This document shows, piece by piece, positions 1-6,645 of a DNA stretch of 64,000 nt. The position numbers and the translations under genes were made by a program. The notes below the pieces were generated by a model. The model did not search any database. It was not told the origin of the DNA and worked only from the letters and a program-made list of their open reading frames with translations. Origin of the DNA: Coprousia sp963931435 (GTDB lineage Bacteria > Actinomycetota > Coriobacteriia > Coriobacteriales > Coriobacteriaceae); the NCBI GenBank assembly GCA_963931435.1, contig OZ007012.1:2294001-2358000 (forward strand). The letters run 5' to 3'. Numbering within the stretch: position 1 is the stretch's first letter; each line of letters starts with the position of its first letter.

Positions 1-831
1 CGAAAAGAGGAGCAACACCTCGACCTTGAAGGAGCACAGGGGGAGCGCCTTGACCTCGGCGAGAAAACGGGCAGCCTCCTCCTCCGAAAGGGGGTCTATG
101 AGCGGGCGGCCCTTCCTGAAGTTCTTCGAGAGGAATCGCGACTTCGCCACGTTGCGGTCGATAACCTCACGGTCGACAGCGTCGTTCAAAACCTCCCGGA
201 GGAACTTGAGGACCTTGTGCTGGAGATCGGGCCCTCCAACCCGCAGGGGGCCGAACGGCTTCTTCACCCGATGGTTGCCCTCGCTCTCGAGCCTGCGCCT
301 GTTTTCCTCGTACTCGCGGCGCTTCTCCAGCGCCCACTCCTTCGAGAGCCTTGGGACCGCGAGAATGCAGCGCTCGACGTCCTCAGAGCTCAGGAGCCGA
401 AGCGCCACGTCGCCTATCGTCGCCTCGACGTACTGGGCGTAACGCTTCTCGCTCGTAAGCGTCTGTCTTGAAATCGCGCCCGAGCTTCTGAGCTCAATGT
501 AGCGCTCTATATAGGAGATGAGCGGACTCTCTCCTGTAAGGGAAGAGCTCGGTGACTGCTTGGCCCTGACCTTGCCGAGAAGAACCTCAAGCCTCGCGTT
601 CTGCTCGTCCTCGAAGTCGCGCACCTGGGCACGCAAATCATCCTTCTTGTTGAGCACGTAGACGGTCTTTGCAACTTTCTTTCGGCCCATGACCGCCTGG
701 TATTCATCGGGGATCCTGATTGCGAGCTCGTAGCACGTCGTCTTGGGGTTTGCGCGCTTCCTGCGCGGCAGCCCCTTCCGCTTCCTCGCCTCGTCCACGT
801 TATACGGCTTGTCACACCTCAGCCTCACCAT
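1..831 (-). CDS. int: Tyrosine integrase, N-terminal 277 residues (cut by window edge)
   Basis: Seen: an open minus-strand frame from ATG at 831 to the window edge, preceded by GGGAGGG. It begins MVRLRCDKPYNVDEARKRKG and contains an SAM-like core-binding region (ISYIERYIELR, TLTSEKRYAQYVEATIGDV) and LSEEEAARFL, which normally opens the catalytic domain. The catalytic Arg/His/Tyr residues lie outside the window. Known: tyrosine recombinases of this layout excise and integrate ICEs and phages. It follows an excisionase-like gene by about 23 bases, the usual xis-int order, and terminates the minus-strand ICE backbone. I infer that it is the integrase of the element occupying positions 1 to about 58060. 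A frame this long with a good ribosome site makes the call secure, although the family assignment rests only on the N-terminal half. Confidence 0.85.
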   Translation of the reverse strand, partial: MVRLRCDKPYNVDEARKRKGLPRRKRANPKTTCYELAIRIPDEYQAVMGRKKVAKTVYVLNKKDDLRAQVRDFEDEQNARLEVLLGKVRAKQSPSSSLTGESPLISYIERYIELRSSGAISRQTLTSEKRYAQYVEATIGDVALRLLSSEDVERCILAVPRLSKEWALEKRREYEENRRRLESEGNHRVKKPFGPLRVGGPDLQHKVLKFLREVLNDAVDREVIDRNVAKSRFLSKNFRKGRPLIDPLSEEEAARFLAEVKALPLCSFKVEVLLLFS

Positions 832-854
832 AGGCCCTCCCGTTAGTCGCCCGC

Positions 855-1112
855 CTACTGGCGGTTCCCGTTCAGGTAGCGCAGGAGGCAGAGCTTCGGA
901 ATGACCCAGCGCGCGCCCATCCTGCTCCCCCTGAGCTCCCCGCTCGCGAGGAGCTTGCGGACGCCCGCCGGAGTCGTCTGGGTGAACGATGCGACCTGGG
1001 CGGGCGTCATGAGGTAGGGGAAGCCGGAGAGGGCGTCGACGTATATCCTCTCGGGGTCGGCCCCCGTGAGGAGCATCTCATCAGCCTGAACCGAGCACCT
1101 ATGCGCCGGCAT
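855..1112 (-). CDS. xis: Excisionase-like helix-turn-helix protein
   Basis: An 85-residue protein starting at ATG 1112, chosen because GGAGGT lies 5-6 bases upstream; an upstream in-frame start at 1151 has no such site. The segment MTPAQVASFTQTTPAGVRKL is a MerR/excisionase-type winged helix, followed by GSRMGARWVIPK, the usual Xis/Tn916-type beta-hairpin. Such proteins bend DNA at attachment sites and direct the integrase toward excision. It lies directly upstream of the integrase on the same strand. Function is inferred from fold and position; a plain helix-turn-helix regulator remains possible. Confidence 0.75.
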   Translation of the reverse strand: MPAHRCSVQADEMLLTGADPERIYVDALSGFPYLMTPAQVASFTQTTPAGVRKLLASGELRGSRMGARWVIPKLCLLRYLNGNRQ

Positions 1113-1235
1113 GGCGACCTCCAGAGCACGTCCCGGGCGCATCCGGCTCAACCCTGCGCCGATTCACATCCTCGCCCGAGAGCGGTCGGAACCCCAGGAT
1201 GCGAAGGATACTCCCGCGCCCTTGACAGCCGTGGA

Positions 1236-1748
1236 TCATTGGTCCCCTGCCCCTTTCTCAACGAAGTAGTCGTAGCCGGCGCGAGAGCCGCAATACGCAC
1301 ACGACTCCCCCGACTTCTGCCCCGGGTCCACGCGCGTGACCTCGTACCCGCCGTCGTTGCGGAACGTCCGGGCGCACCGCCCGCAGAGGGTCATGACGTC
1401 GGCCGTCCCCCTGAGGCCGAGGCTCGCGGCGATCGCCGCGTCCACGCGCCGCATGGTGCCCCGGTCGAGCGTTCCGAGCAGCCTCAGGAGCCGGGACTTA
1501 TCGACGGTGCGGATCTGCTCGAGCATCGCCGTCGACCCCTTCGTGAGCACGCCCGCCGCCGGAAGCGCGACGTGCGTCGGTAGACCCGGCTTGCAGCGGC
1601 TCGTCACCGCCGCAACGATGACCGTCCTCGCGTGCCGGTTGCCGGCGTTGTTCTGGATTACGAGCACCGGTCGCACACCCCCTTGCTCGCAGCCCACCAC
1701 GGGATCGAGGCCCGCGAGGTACATCTGGCCGCGCTGAATCCCATCCAC
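1236..1748 (-). CDS. PemK/MazF-family endoribonuclease toxin with a C-terminal CxxC/CxxC extension
   Basis: The core contains RGQMYLAGLDPVVGCEQGG, RPVLVIQNN and TVIVAAVTS, the standard MazF/PemK fold for mRNA interferases. After about 115 residues comes an extra CGRCARTF...CAYCGSRAGYDYF segment with two CxxC pairs, suggesting a zinc ribbon. The GTG at 1748 is chosen because GGAGGT lies eight bases upstream. The frame stays open to an ATG at 1922 (MNFDNRIPVRNGKG...), so a longer form cannot be excluded. No obvious MazE-like antitoxin is adjacent. It lies between the sigma-like gene and xis in the integration module, which suggests a stabilising or regulatory role for the ICE; that part is inference. 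Confidence 0.8.
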   Translation of the reverse strand: MDGIQRGQMYLAGLDPVVGCEQGGVRPVLVIQNNAGNRHARTVIVAAVTSRCKPGLPTHVALPAAGVLTKGSTAMLEQIRTVDKSRLLRLLGTLDRGTMRRVDAAIAASLGLRGTADVMTLCGRCARTFRNDGGYEVTRVDPGQKSGESCAYCGSRAGYDYFVEKGAGDQ

Positions 1749-1930
1749 GATTGACCACCTCCGTCCCCTTCTGTCTAAAGGTGTATGTACGGCCCTGGCG
1801 ACATGGCCGCCGGGACCGGCAACGCCGCATAGCGCGGCTCCCATCCGCCCCCGAGGGCCCTCATCGCGTGGCGCGCTCATGCCCTTGCCGTTGCGGACGG
1901 GTATGCGGTTATCAAAGTTCATAGGGGGAA

Positions 1931-1959
1931 CGCCCCCTTACCCTTACGGACAGGGGGCG
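1931..1959 (-). terminator. Hairpin between sigma-like gene and toxin gene
   Basis: Seven-base inverted repeat (cgccccc / gggggcg) directly after the stop of the sigma-like gene. On the minus strand it is followed by TTCCCCC rather than a clean U-tract, so it may be a weak terminator or an attenuator in front of the toxin gene. Confidence 0.35.
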
Positions 1960-1960
1960 C

Positions 1961-2413
1961 TCAGGAGGGGAAGCCCTCGGGGAGGATTTCTTTCATCCTT
2001 TTTCTTGCCCTCGCGAGGCTGTACTTGACGGCGCGCTCGGAGCACCCCTCGCGCCGGGCGATCTCCCTGACGGGGAGCTGCGCTACCGCGTGCATGAGGA
2101 GACGACGGAGCTGCACAGCGGGAAGCTGCGCCAAGCCCGCGACAAGCTCGTCCGTCCTGCACTTACTCAGGAGACCGAACCCTGGTTCCGACTCCGGACC
2201 GGTAGACGCGACGAACGGACCCATCGCGTCGAGGCTGAGCGTGTGCCGGGCCTCCCTGCGCTCGATTCGCCAGGTCTCGCGTTGCATGTCCTCAAGGGCG
2301 CCGGCGACCTCGCCCGTAACCTCAACGGAGACTCTCGCTCCGCCGGGGAAGGCCACGGTGACGGAGGCGCCGTGTGCGCCACGTCGGACGGAATTGAGAT
2401 CGTAAAAATGCAC
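1961..2413 (-). CDS. Sigma-70 region 4-like regulator of the ICE
   Basis: A 150-residue protein whose last 60 residues (LPAVQLRRLLMHAVAQLPVR, EIARREGCSERAVKYSLARA, RKRMKEIL) look like sigma region 4: a helix-turn-helix that recognises -35 elements. No region 2 is visible. The GTG at 2413 is preferred over ATG 2452 because AAGGAGG lies nine bases before it. Proteins of this kind are common near the int/xis module of Firmicutes and Actinobacteria conjugative elements, where they are thought to control excision or transfer. The N-terminal half (VTVAFPGGARVSVEVTGEVA) is not recognised. Confidence 0.7.
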   Translation of the reverse strand: MHFYDLNSVRRGAHGASVTVAFPGGARVSVEVTGEVAGALEDMQRETWRIERREARHTLSLDAMGPFVASTGPESEPGFGLLSKCRTDELVAGLAQLPAVQLRRLLMHAVAQLPVREIARREGCSERAVKYSLARARKRMKEILPEGFPS

Positions 2414-2459
2414 CGTTTCGCCCCTCCTTCTTTGAAGAGGAGCTCGGGACACAAAGAAA

Positions 2460-2493
2460 CAGCCCCTCTTGCCTTTAAGGACAAAAGGGGCTG
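2460..2493 (-). terminator. Intrinsic terminator of the XRE-ABC operon
   Basis: Stem CAGCCCC/GGGGCTG (2460-2466 with 2487-2493). Read on the minus strand it is followed by TTTCTTTG, placing it downstream of the 5602-2528 operon. Confidence 0.65.
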
Positions 2494-2527
2494 TTCAAGG
2501 GAAATCTGCCTGGATTAAAAATGCTGC

Positions 2528-2746
2528 TCAAGCCACCGGATTACCATGAGAGGCAATGTCTGTGCTATGTTTCAGTAAGTCAGTAATAATCGCAGTTGAA
2601 TGAACTTTTGAGCTGTCATCATCATTTCTCGCGTCATGACAATCAGCGAAGGACATGAGCTCCTCGGCAGATAGGCAGCATCGCAAATGTAGATAAAAAC
2701 GCTCAGGCATTAATCTGTTTTCTAAACTGGCCTCAGAGGCTCTCAT
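2528..2746 (-). CDS. Small hypothetical protein coupled to the ABC exporter
   Basis: A 72-codon frame whose ATG overlaps the stop of the ABC exporter as ATGA, an arrangement typical of translational coupling. The product starts MRASEASLENRLMPERFYL and includes LRCCLSAEELMSFADCHD; three cysteines and several Ser/Thr are visible. I do not recognise a family. The DNA is noticeably more AT-rich than the exporter gene. It ends about 30 bases before a terminator, so it would be the last gene of the operon. It could be a peptide substrate of the exporter or a meaningless open frame. Confidence 0.4.
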   Translation of the reverse strand: MRASEASLENRLMPERFYLHLRCCLSAEELMSFADCHDARNDDDSSKVHSTAIITDLLKHSTDIASHGNPVA

Positions 2747-4374
2747 GGGCAAAGCGTGATAACCGAATCGGCTACACCGTCGAAGACCCCCTCGTGGTCA
2801 ATCACGACGACGAGACGATTGCGCGCAAGGCGGGAGAGCAGGTCGCGCAGCGAGGCCTTGGCGGCGGGGTCGAGACCGGTCAATGGCTCGTCTAGGAGCA
2901 GCACGTCGGCGCCGCGCAGCAGGGCGCGGGCGATGGCCACTCGCTGTCGCTCCCCGCCCGAGAGGAGCGACCCTGCAGGCCCCACGGGCGTGGCGTCGCC
3001 CTCCGGGAGTCGTGCCGAGACGTCGCAGAGCCCCGACGCGGAGAGCGCAGCGCGATACGCCTTCTCGCTCGAGTCCTCGGTGCCGAGTAGGACGTTCTCG
3101 CGCAGGCTCGTGTTGAGCAGGAAGGGCCGCTGCCGCACGGCGGCACAGTGCGAACGCCAGGACTCCGGCGAGACGCTCCCAAGCGAAACGCCGTCGATGA
3201 GGACTTCGCCCTCCCAGCCGGAAAGTTCGCCGAGCAGGATTCTGAGCAGGGTTGACTTGCCGGAGCCGTTGGGACCCCTCACCACCACGAGCGACGGGCG
3301 CGAGAGTGTAGCTGTGAGCCCGCCGAGGAGCGGGCGACCGCCTTCGTAGCGGAAGGCGAGGTTCCTGAGCTCGATCGCGCGCGGAGCGGCTGTGAGCTCG
3401 ACCCCGCCCCGCCGCGGCGGCTCCGGGAACGCCTCGGCGATGCGCCCGAGAGCCGCGAGCGCCGGCTGCACCGTGATGGCTGCGGAGACGGCCACGAGGA
3501 AGGGACTGTAGACGCGCGCCGCGAGCTGGACCGCAGCGACGACCCGGCCGACCGAGAGCGACCCCGCGAGCGCCGCGCAGGCGACGTAGACGAGCGAAGC
3601 GCTCGCCGTGGAGAGGAGCGACATCCCCTCGCCCGTGAGGGCCGCGAGGACGCTCCGGCGCACCGAGCTCGACCTGACGCGCTCGCTCGCATCACCGACC
3701 CTCGCGGCGACCGACCTCGCGGCATCCGGCGAGGAGCCGACCTCCTCGCGGCCGGAGACAGCTTCGGCTACCCTGCCCGTGAGGCCGGCGTTCGCCTCCA
3801 GGGCGGCGGCGACCGAGGCCCGGTATGCCCTCAGCGACCTTGCGGCGCACCAGGCGTAGGCGGGAACCGGGAGGAGCGCAAGGGCGAGCACGGCAGGGCT
3901 CATCGCCGCAACGGCGATGGCAGAGCCCGCCGCCTGGAGCACGCTGCTCGCGAAGGTGAAGCTGGTCTTGGAGAAGAGCGCCGAGACGCTTGAGGCCTCC
4001 GCCACACGCGCCGCTATGTAGCCATCGTCGCATCCGGCCATCCAGCCCGTTGACGCGTCGAGGACGCGGCGCAGGAGGTCCGCTCTGAGGTCGGCGGCCA
4101 CGCCCTCGCCGGCGGTCGCGAGGACGCGCGCCGCGAGGACCGAGAGCGCGGAGCCCGCGGCGGCCGCGGCGACGAGCGCGCACGCGAGCACCGCGACGGG
4201 GGTAACGTCGCCGGCGGCGAGGCCCCGGTCGATGAGCTGCTGGGTAATGAGGGCGGGAGAGACGGCGACGGCGGAGTAGGCGACGAGCAGGGCGGCGGCG
4301 CCTGCGAGCGACGCTGCGCGCGAGCGGACGGCCGGGGCGATGAGGCGCAGGGCCCGAAGGTCAGGCATCGCCAT
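2743..4374 (-). CDS. ABC exporter, fused membrane and ATPase domains
   Basis: 543 residues. The N-terminal ~300 residues are strongly hydrophobic with several membrane segments (AASLAGAAALLVAYSAVAVS, VTPVAVLACALVAAAAAG and others), as in type IV half-exporters. The C-terminal domain has Walker A GPNGSGKST (about residue 358), Q-loop RQRPFLL, signature LLSGGERQRVAIARAL and Walker B VLLLDEPL. The family works as a homo- or heterodimer exporting lipids, drugs or peptides; the substrate here is unknown. Its ATG at 4374 lies inside the end of the XRE gene (14-base overlap), so the two are co-translated, suggesting that the regulator controls the exporter. Confidence 0.9.
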   Translation of the reverse strand: MAMPDLRALRLIAPAVRSRAASLAGAAALLVAYSAVAVSPALITQQLIDRGLAAGDVTPVAVLACALVAAAAAGSALSVLAARVLATAGEGVAADLRADLLRRVLDASTGWMAGCDDGYIAARVAEASSVSALFSKTSFTFASSVLQAAGSAIAVAAMSPAVLALALLPVPAYAWCAARSLRAYRASVAAALEANAGLTGRVAEAVSGREEVGSSPDAARSVAARVGDASERVRSSSVRRSVLAALTGEGMSLLSTASASLVYVACAALAGSLSVGRVVAAVQLAARVYSPFLVAVSAAITVQPALAALGRIAEAFPEPPRRGGVELTAAPRAIELRNLAFRYEGGRPLLGGLTATLSRPSLVVVRGPNGSGKSTLLRILLGELSGWEGEVLIDGVSLGSVSPESWRSHCAAVRQRPFLLNTSLRENVLLGTEDSSEKAYRAALSASGLCDVSARLPEGDATPVGPAGSLLSGGERQRVAIARALLRGADVLLLDEPLTGLDPAAKASLRDLLSRLARNRLVVVIDHEGVFDGVADSVITLCP

Positions 4375-5602
4375 CGGCCGCCACCTTCTCGCCGGAAAGA
4401 CGCGTTGCCGCCCCGACGATCTCCCGGTAGCGGGGGTCGTTGCCGGCGAAGTCGCGCCACTCGGAGGAGATGGCGCGCTCGGCGGCCTGCTGGCGCAGGG
4501 TGCGGCGCAGGTCGCCTAGCTGGCGGGCCTTGTGGTCGACCCAGGCCTCGCCGGCGCGGGCGGGGTCGAGGCGGTCGGGCATGCGGTCCCAGAGCGGAGA
4601 GCCGGACGGATCCGACACCGCCTGAGTCGCGCTCGCGGCGTCGACCGCGCGTGCGAGGGCCGCGAGCGCGCCGTCCTTCTCGCCCGCGCGACGCAGGGCC
4701 TCGGCGACCTCGAGGGACATCGTAGTCGAGAAGAACGGGTTCACTGCGCGCATGTCGAGTGCGGCGTAGACCGCCTCCGCGGCATCGCCGGCCGTCCGCG
4801 CGAATGCGGCCTCGCCCCGCATCCCAACCTCCTGCATGAGCGAGGAGAGCACGAAGCTCGCCGCGCGCAGCCGCTCCGTCTGCAGGAGGTCGAGGGCCTC
4901 GTCGTCGCGGCCGAGCTTGCGCCAGGCCGAGGCCAGGAGCATCGTCGGCGCGCCCGCGTCCTGCCGGCGCACGAGCGGCTCCAGGAGGGACGCGGCCTCG
5001 TCGAAGCGCTCCGCCTGGAAGAGCGTCGTGGCCTTCTGCTGCTGCGCGAGGTAGAGGGTCGCCGGGTCCGCGGCAACCTCGAGCGCGCGGTCGATGAGGG
5101 CGAGCGCCTCGTCGGCGAGCGCAGCGGGGTCGGACAAGGGGTCGGGCGCGGCGCCGGTCCCGCCGTCGGTCGGGTCTCCGGGCGCGCCGTCCTTCTCGGG
5201 CGCCGGCGTGAACGGCGTGGCCATGCCGGCCGCCCACACCGTGAGGAGTGACGCCAGCATGAGCAGCAGGTTCGCGTCCGAGTAGTGCTCGGCGGCGAGC
5301 GCGCGCAGCCGCTCGTGCGCGGCGGCGAGGTCCTTCTCGCCCAGCGCGTAGACCTCGGCGTAGAGCGCGGCGGACTCCTCCTGGGTGAGCTCGTCGCGCC
5401 AGTCGAAGAGCTCGTCCAGGGTGAGCGAGAAGTACGCGGCGATGCGCGGCAGGAGGCTCACGTCCGGCAGGCTCTGGTCGAGCTCCCACTTCGATACGGC
5501 GGCCTTGGAGACACCCAGGTGGGAGGCCAGCGCCTCCTGCGTGACGCCCCTGCCACGGCGTTCCCGCGCGATCGTGCGGCCTATGTTGACGGTTGCGTTC
5601 AT
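4361..5602 (-). CDS. XRE-family regulator with a long TPR-like C-terminal region
   Basis: 413 residues from ATG 5602 (GGGGGC upstream). Residues 1-60 are a Cro/CI helix-turn-helix (RRGRGVTQEALASHLGVSKA, AVSKWELDQSLPDVSLL). The remainder is alanine/leucine-rich helix of repeated character (ALIDRALEVAADPATLYLAQ, RFDEAASLLEPLVRR), consistent with tetratricopeptide repeats. Similar proteins with a sensory C-terminus regulate an adjacent ABC transporter in Coriobacteriia and Firmicutes. It overlaps the exporter start by 14 bases. The ligand is unknown. Confidence 0.85.
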   Translation of the reverse strand: MNATVNIGRTIARERRGRGVTQEALASHLGVSKAAVSKWELDQSLPDVSLLPRIAAYFSLTLDELFDWRDELTQEESAALYAEVYALGEKDLAAAHERLRALAAEHYSDANLLLMLASLLTVWAAGMATPFTPAPEKDGAPGDPTDGGTGAAPDPLSDPAALADEALALIDRALEVAADPATLYLAQQQKATTLFQAERFDEAASLLEPLVRRQDAGAPTMLLASAWRKLGRDDEALDLLQTERLRAASFVLSSLMQEVGMRGEAAFARTAGDAAEAVYAALDMRAVNPFFSTTMSLEVAEALRRAGEKDGALAALARAVDAASATQAVSDPSGSPLWDRMPDRLDPARAGEAWVDHKARQLGDLRRTLRQQAAERAISSEWRDFAGNDPRYREIVGAATRLSGEKVAADGDA

Positions 5603-5863
5603 GATGCCCCCTGACGTGGTGGTTTGCGCTATCTCCAGTATGAGGTCAAGCGTTGGTAAACTCAAAGGAGCGTCGGTTGACTTCTCGCGAGTAAAATCAA
5701 CGGATTTTCGACGTCAGGTCCGGATGCCGATGATTCACGATGATGCGGGGCTCGCTTCCGCCAAATCGCCCCGTCACATCCCGCCCCTTCCCGCGTGTAA
5801 TAGATGAGAGGGAAAGCAGCTGCGGCCCCGAGGTACGCTACGAACCATGAGAGGAGGCTGCCT

Positions 5864-6079
5864 ATGACAGGCTCGAAGAGCGCGCCCGACCGCGACCCCG
5901 AGCGGCTCGTACGCGACTACGCCGACCTCGTTCGACACGTGTGTTACATCTACCTGCTCTGCTACTAGGGCGACCGCACACGCGAGGTCGCTCGGATTGT
6001 CGGCACTACGAACGTGGTCGTGCACCAGCACCTGAGCCGCTCCCCCGTCGAGCCTCAAAGACGACCTGAGGATACCACG
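5864..6079 (+). pseudogene. Decayed sigma-70 family sigma factor
   Basis: From ATG 5864 (AGGAGGCTGCCT upstream) the frame reads MTGSKSAPDRDPERLVRDYA, then DLVRHVCYIYLLCY, which resembles the start of ECF sigma region 2. It hits TAG at 5966, then continues in the same frame as GDRTREVARIVGTTNVVVHQ, which resembles region 4. The linker and most of region 2 are missing. I read it as a sigma factor with an internal deletion and a stop codon. Confidence 0.55.
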
Positions 6080-6253
6080 ATGACTACTCCACTTGATAGC
6101 TACACTCGCTCTATGGATGCCCTTCGCTTCTCCGACGAGTCCAAGTCCCGCATGGTCGACCTCCTGAGGGAGGCAGCCACCCTCTCCCTGCAGCATTGCT
6201 TTGTCGAGGAGTGGCACAGCGACGAGTCCGCCATGCTGGGGCGCGATTTGTAA
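6080..6253 (+). pseudogene. Short protein following the decayed sigma factor (possible truncated anti-sigma)
   Basis: ATG 6080 begins MTTPLDSYTRSMDALRFSDE, SKSRMVDLLREAATLSLQHC and stops at 6253 after 57 codons. N-termini of this type often follow ECF sigma factor genes in Coriobacteriia and start a membrane anti-sigma protein. Here the membrane part is missing. It is in frame with the sigma remnant, so no separate ribosome site can be shown. Confidence 0.4.
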
Positions 6254-6645
6254 ATCGAGAAATTATGCACGCCCGTCATTTCGAAGGTCGGGCTTGGGCC
6301 GTAATTGGCGGGCAGGCATGGCGTCCCCTCGCGGGGCCGGGCAGACCGTCCGCCGGGCCGGGGTGCCCGCCCCCCCCGCTCGGGTATCATGTTTCAAAAA
6401 GGCTTGGCGGCGTGCTCAGCCTGGTTCTGGAAAAGGGAGCCGCGTCATGGAGTATATCTGGATGTGGGGGCGTCATCGCCGAGATCCTCGTCGCCGCCTC
6501 CGTCGTACCTCTCAGCGGATGTGGCACGTGCCTTCTTGCTTGCCATCGCGCGAACATGGGCACGTACGCCTAGATGGCGCAAGGGGACAGCGCCCCCGTC
6601 GCCCCCTCGACCGAACAAGCGGCGGAACCTCGATGGTGATGCAAT
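6254..6645 (+). other. Region without a secure gene ahead of the bacteriocin-type transporter
   Basis: About 390 bases. I see no convincing regulatory element. One frame (6412-6573) could encode a cysteine-containing peptide, listed separately. The rest holds GC-rich sequence without a recognisable homologue. Confidence 0.4.
6412..6573 (+). CDS. Candidate small hydrophobic cysteine-containing peptide (possible bacteriocin precursor)
   Basis: A 53-codon frame from GTG 6412 to TAG 6571. The C-terminal part reads GCGGVIAEILVAASVVPLSG then CGTCLLACHRANMGTYA: a hydrophobic stretch bounded by Gly-Cys motifs and three further cysteines. It lies immediately upstream of a DUF1430 membrane protein and an ABC ATPase of the lactococcin-972 export type, exactly where a precursor peptide would be expected. 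It does not resemble lactococcin 972 itself, the ribosome site is weak (AAAAGG), and the frame is open upstream. Treat it as a hypothesis. Confidence 0.25.
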   Translation: MLSLVLEKGAASWSISGCGGVIAEILVAASVVPLSGCGTCLLACHRANMGTYA

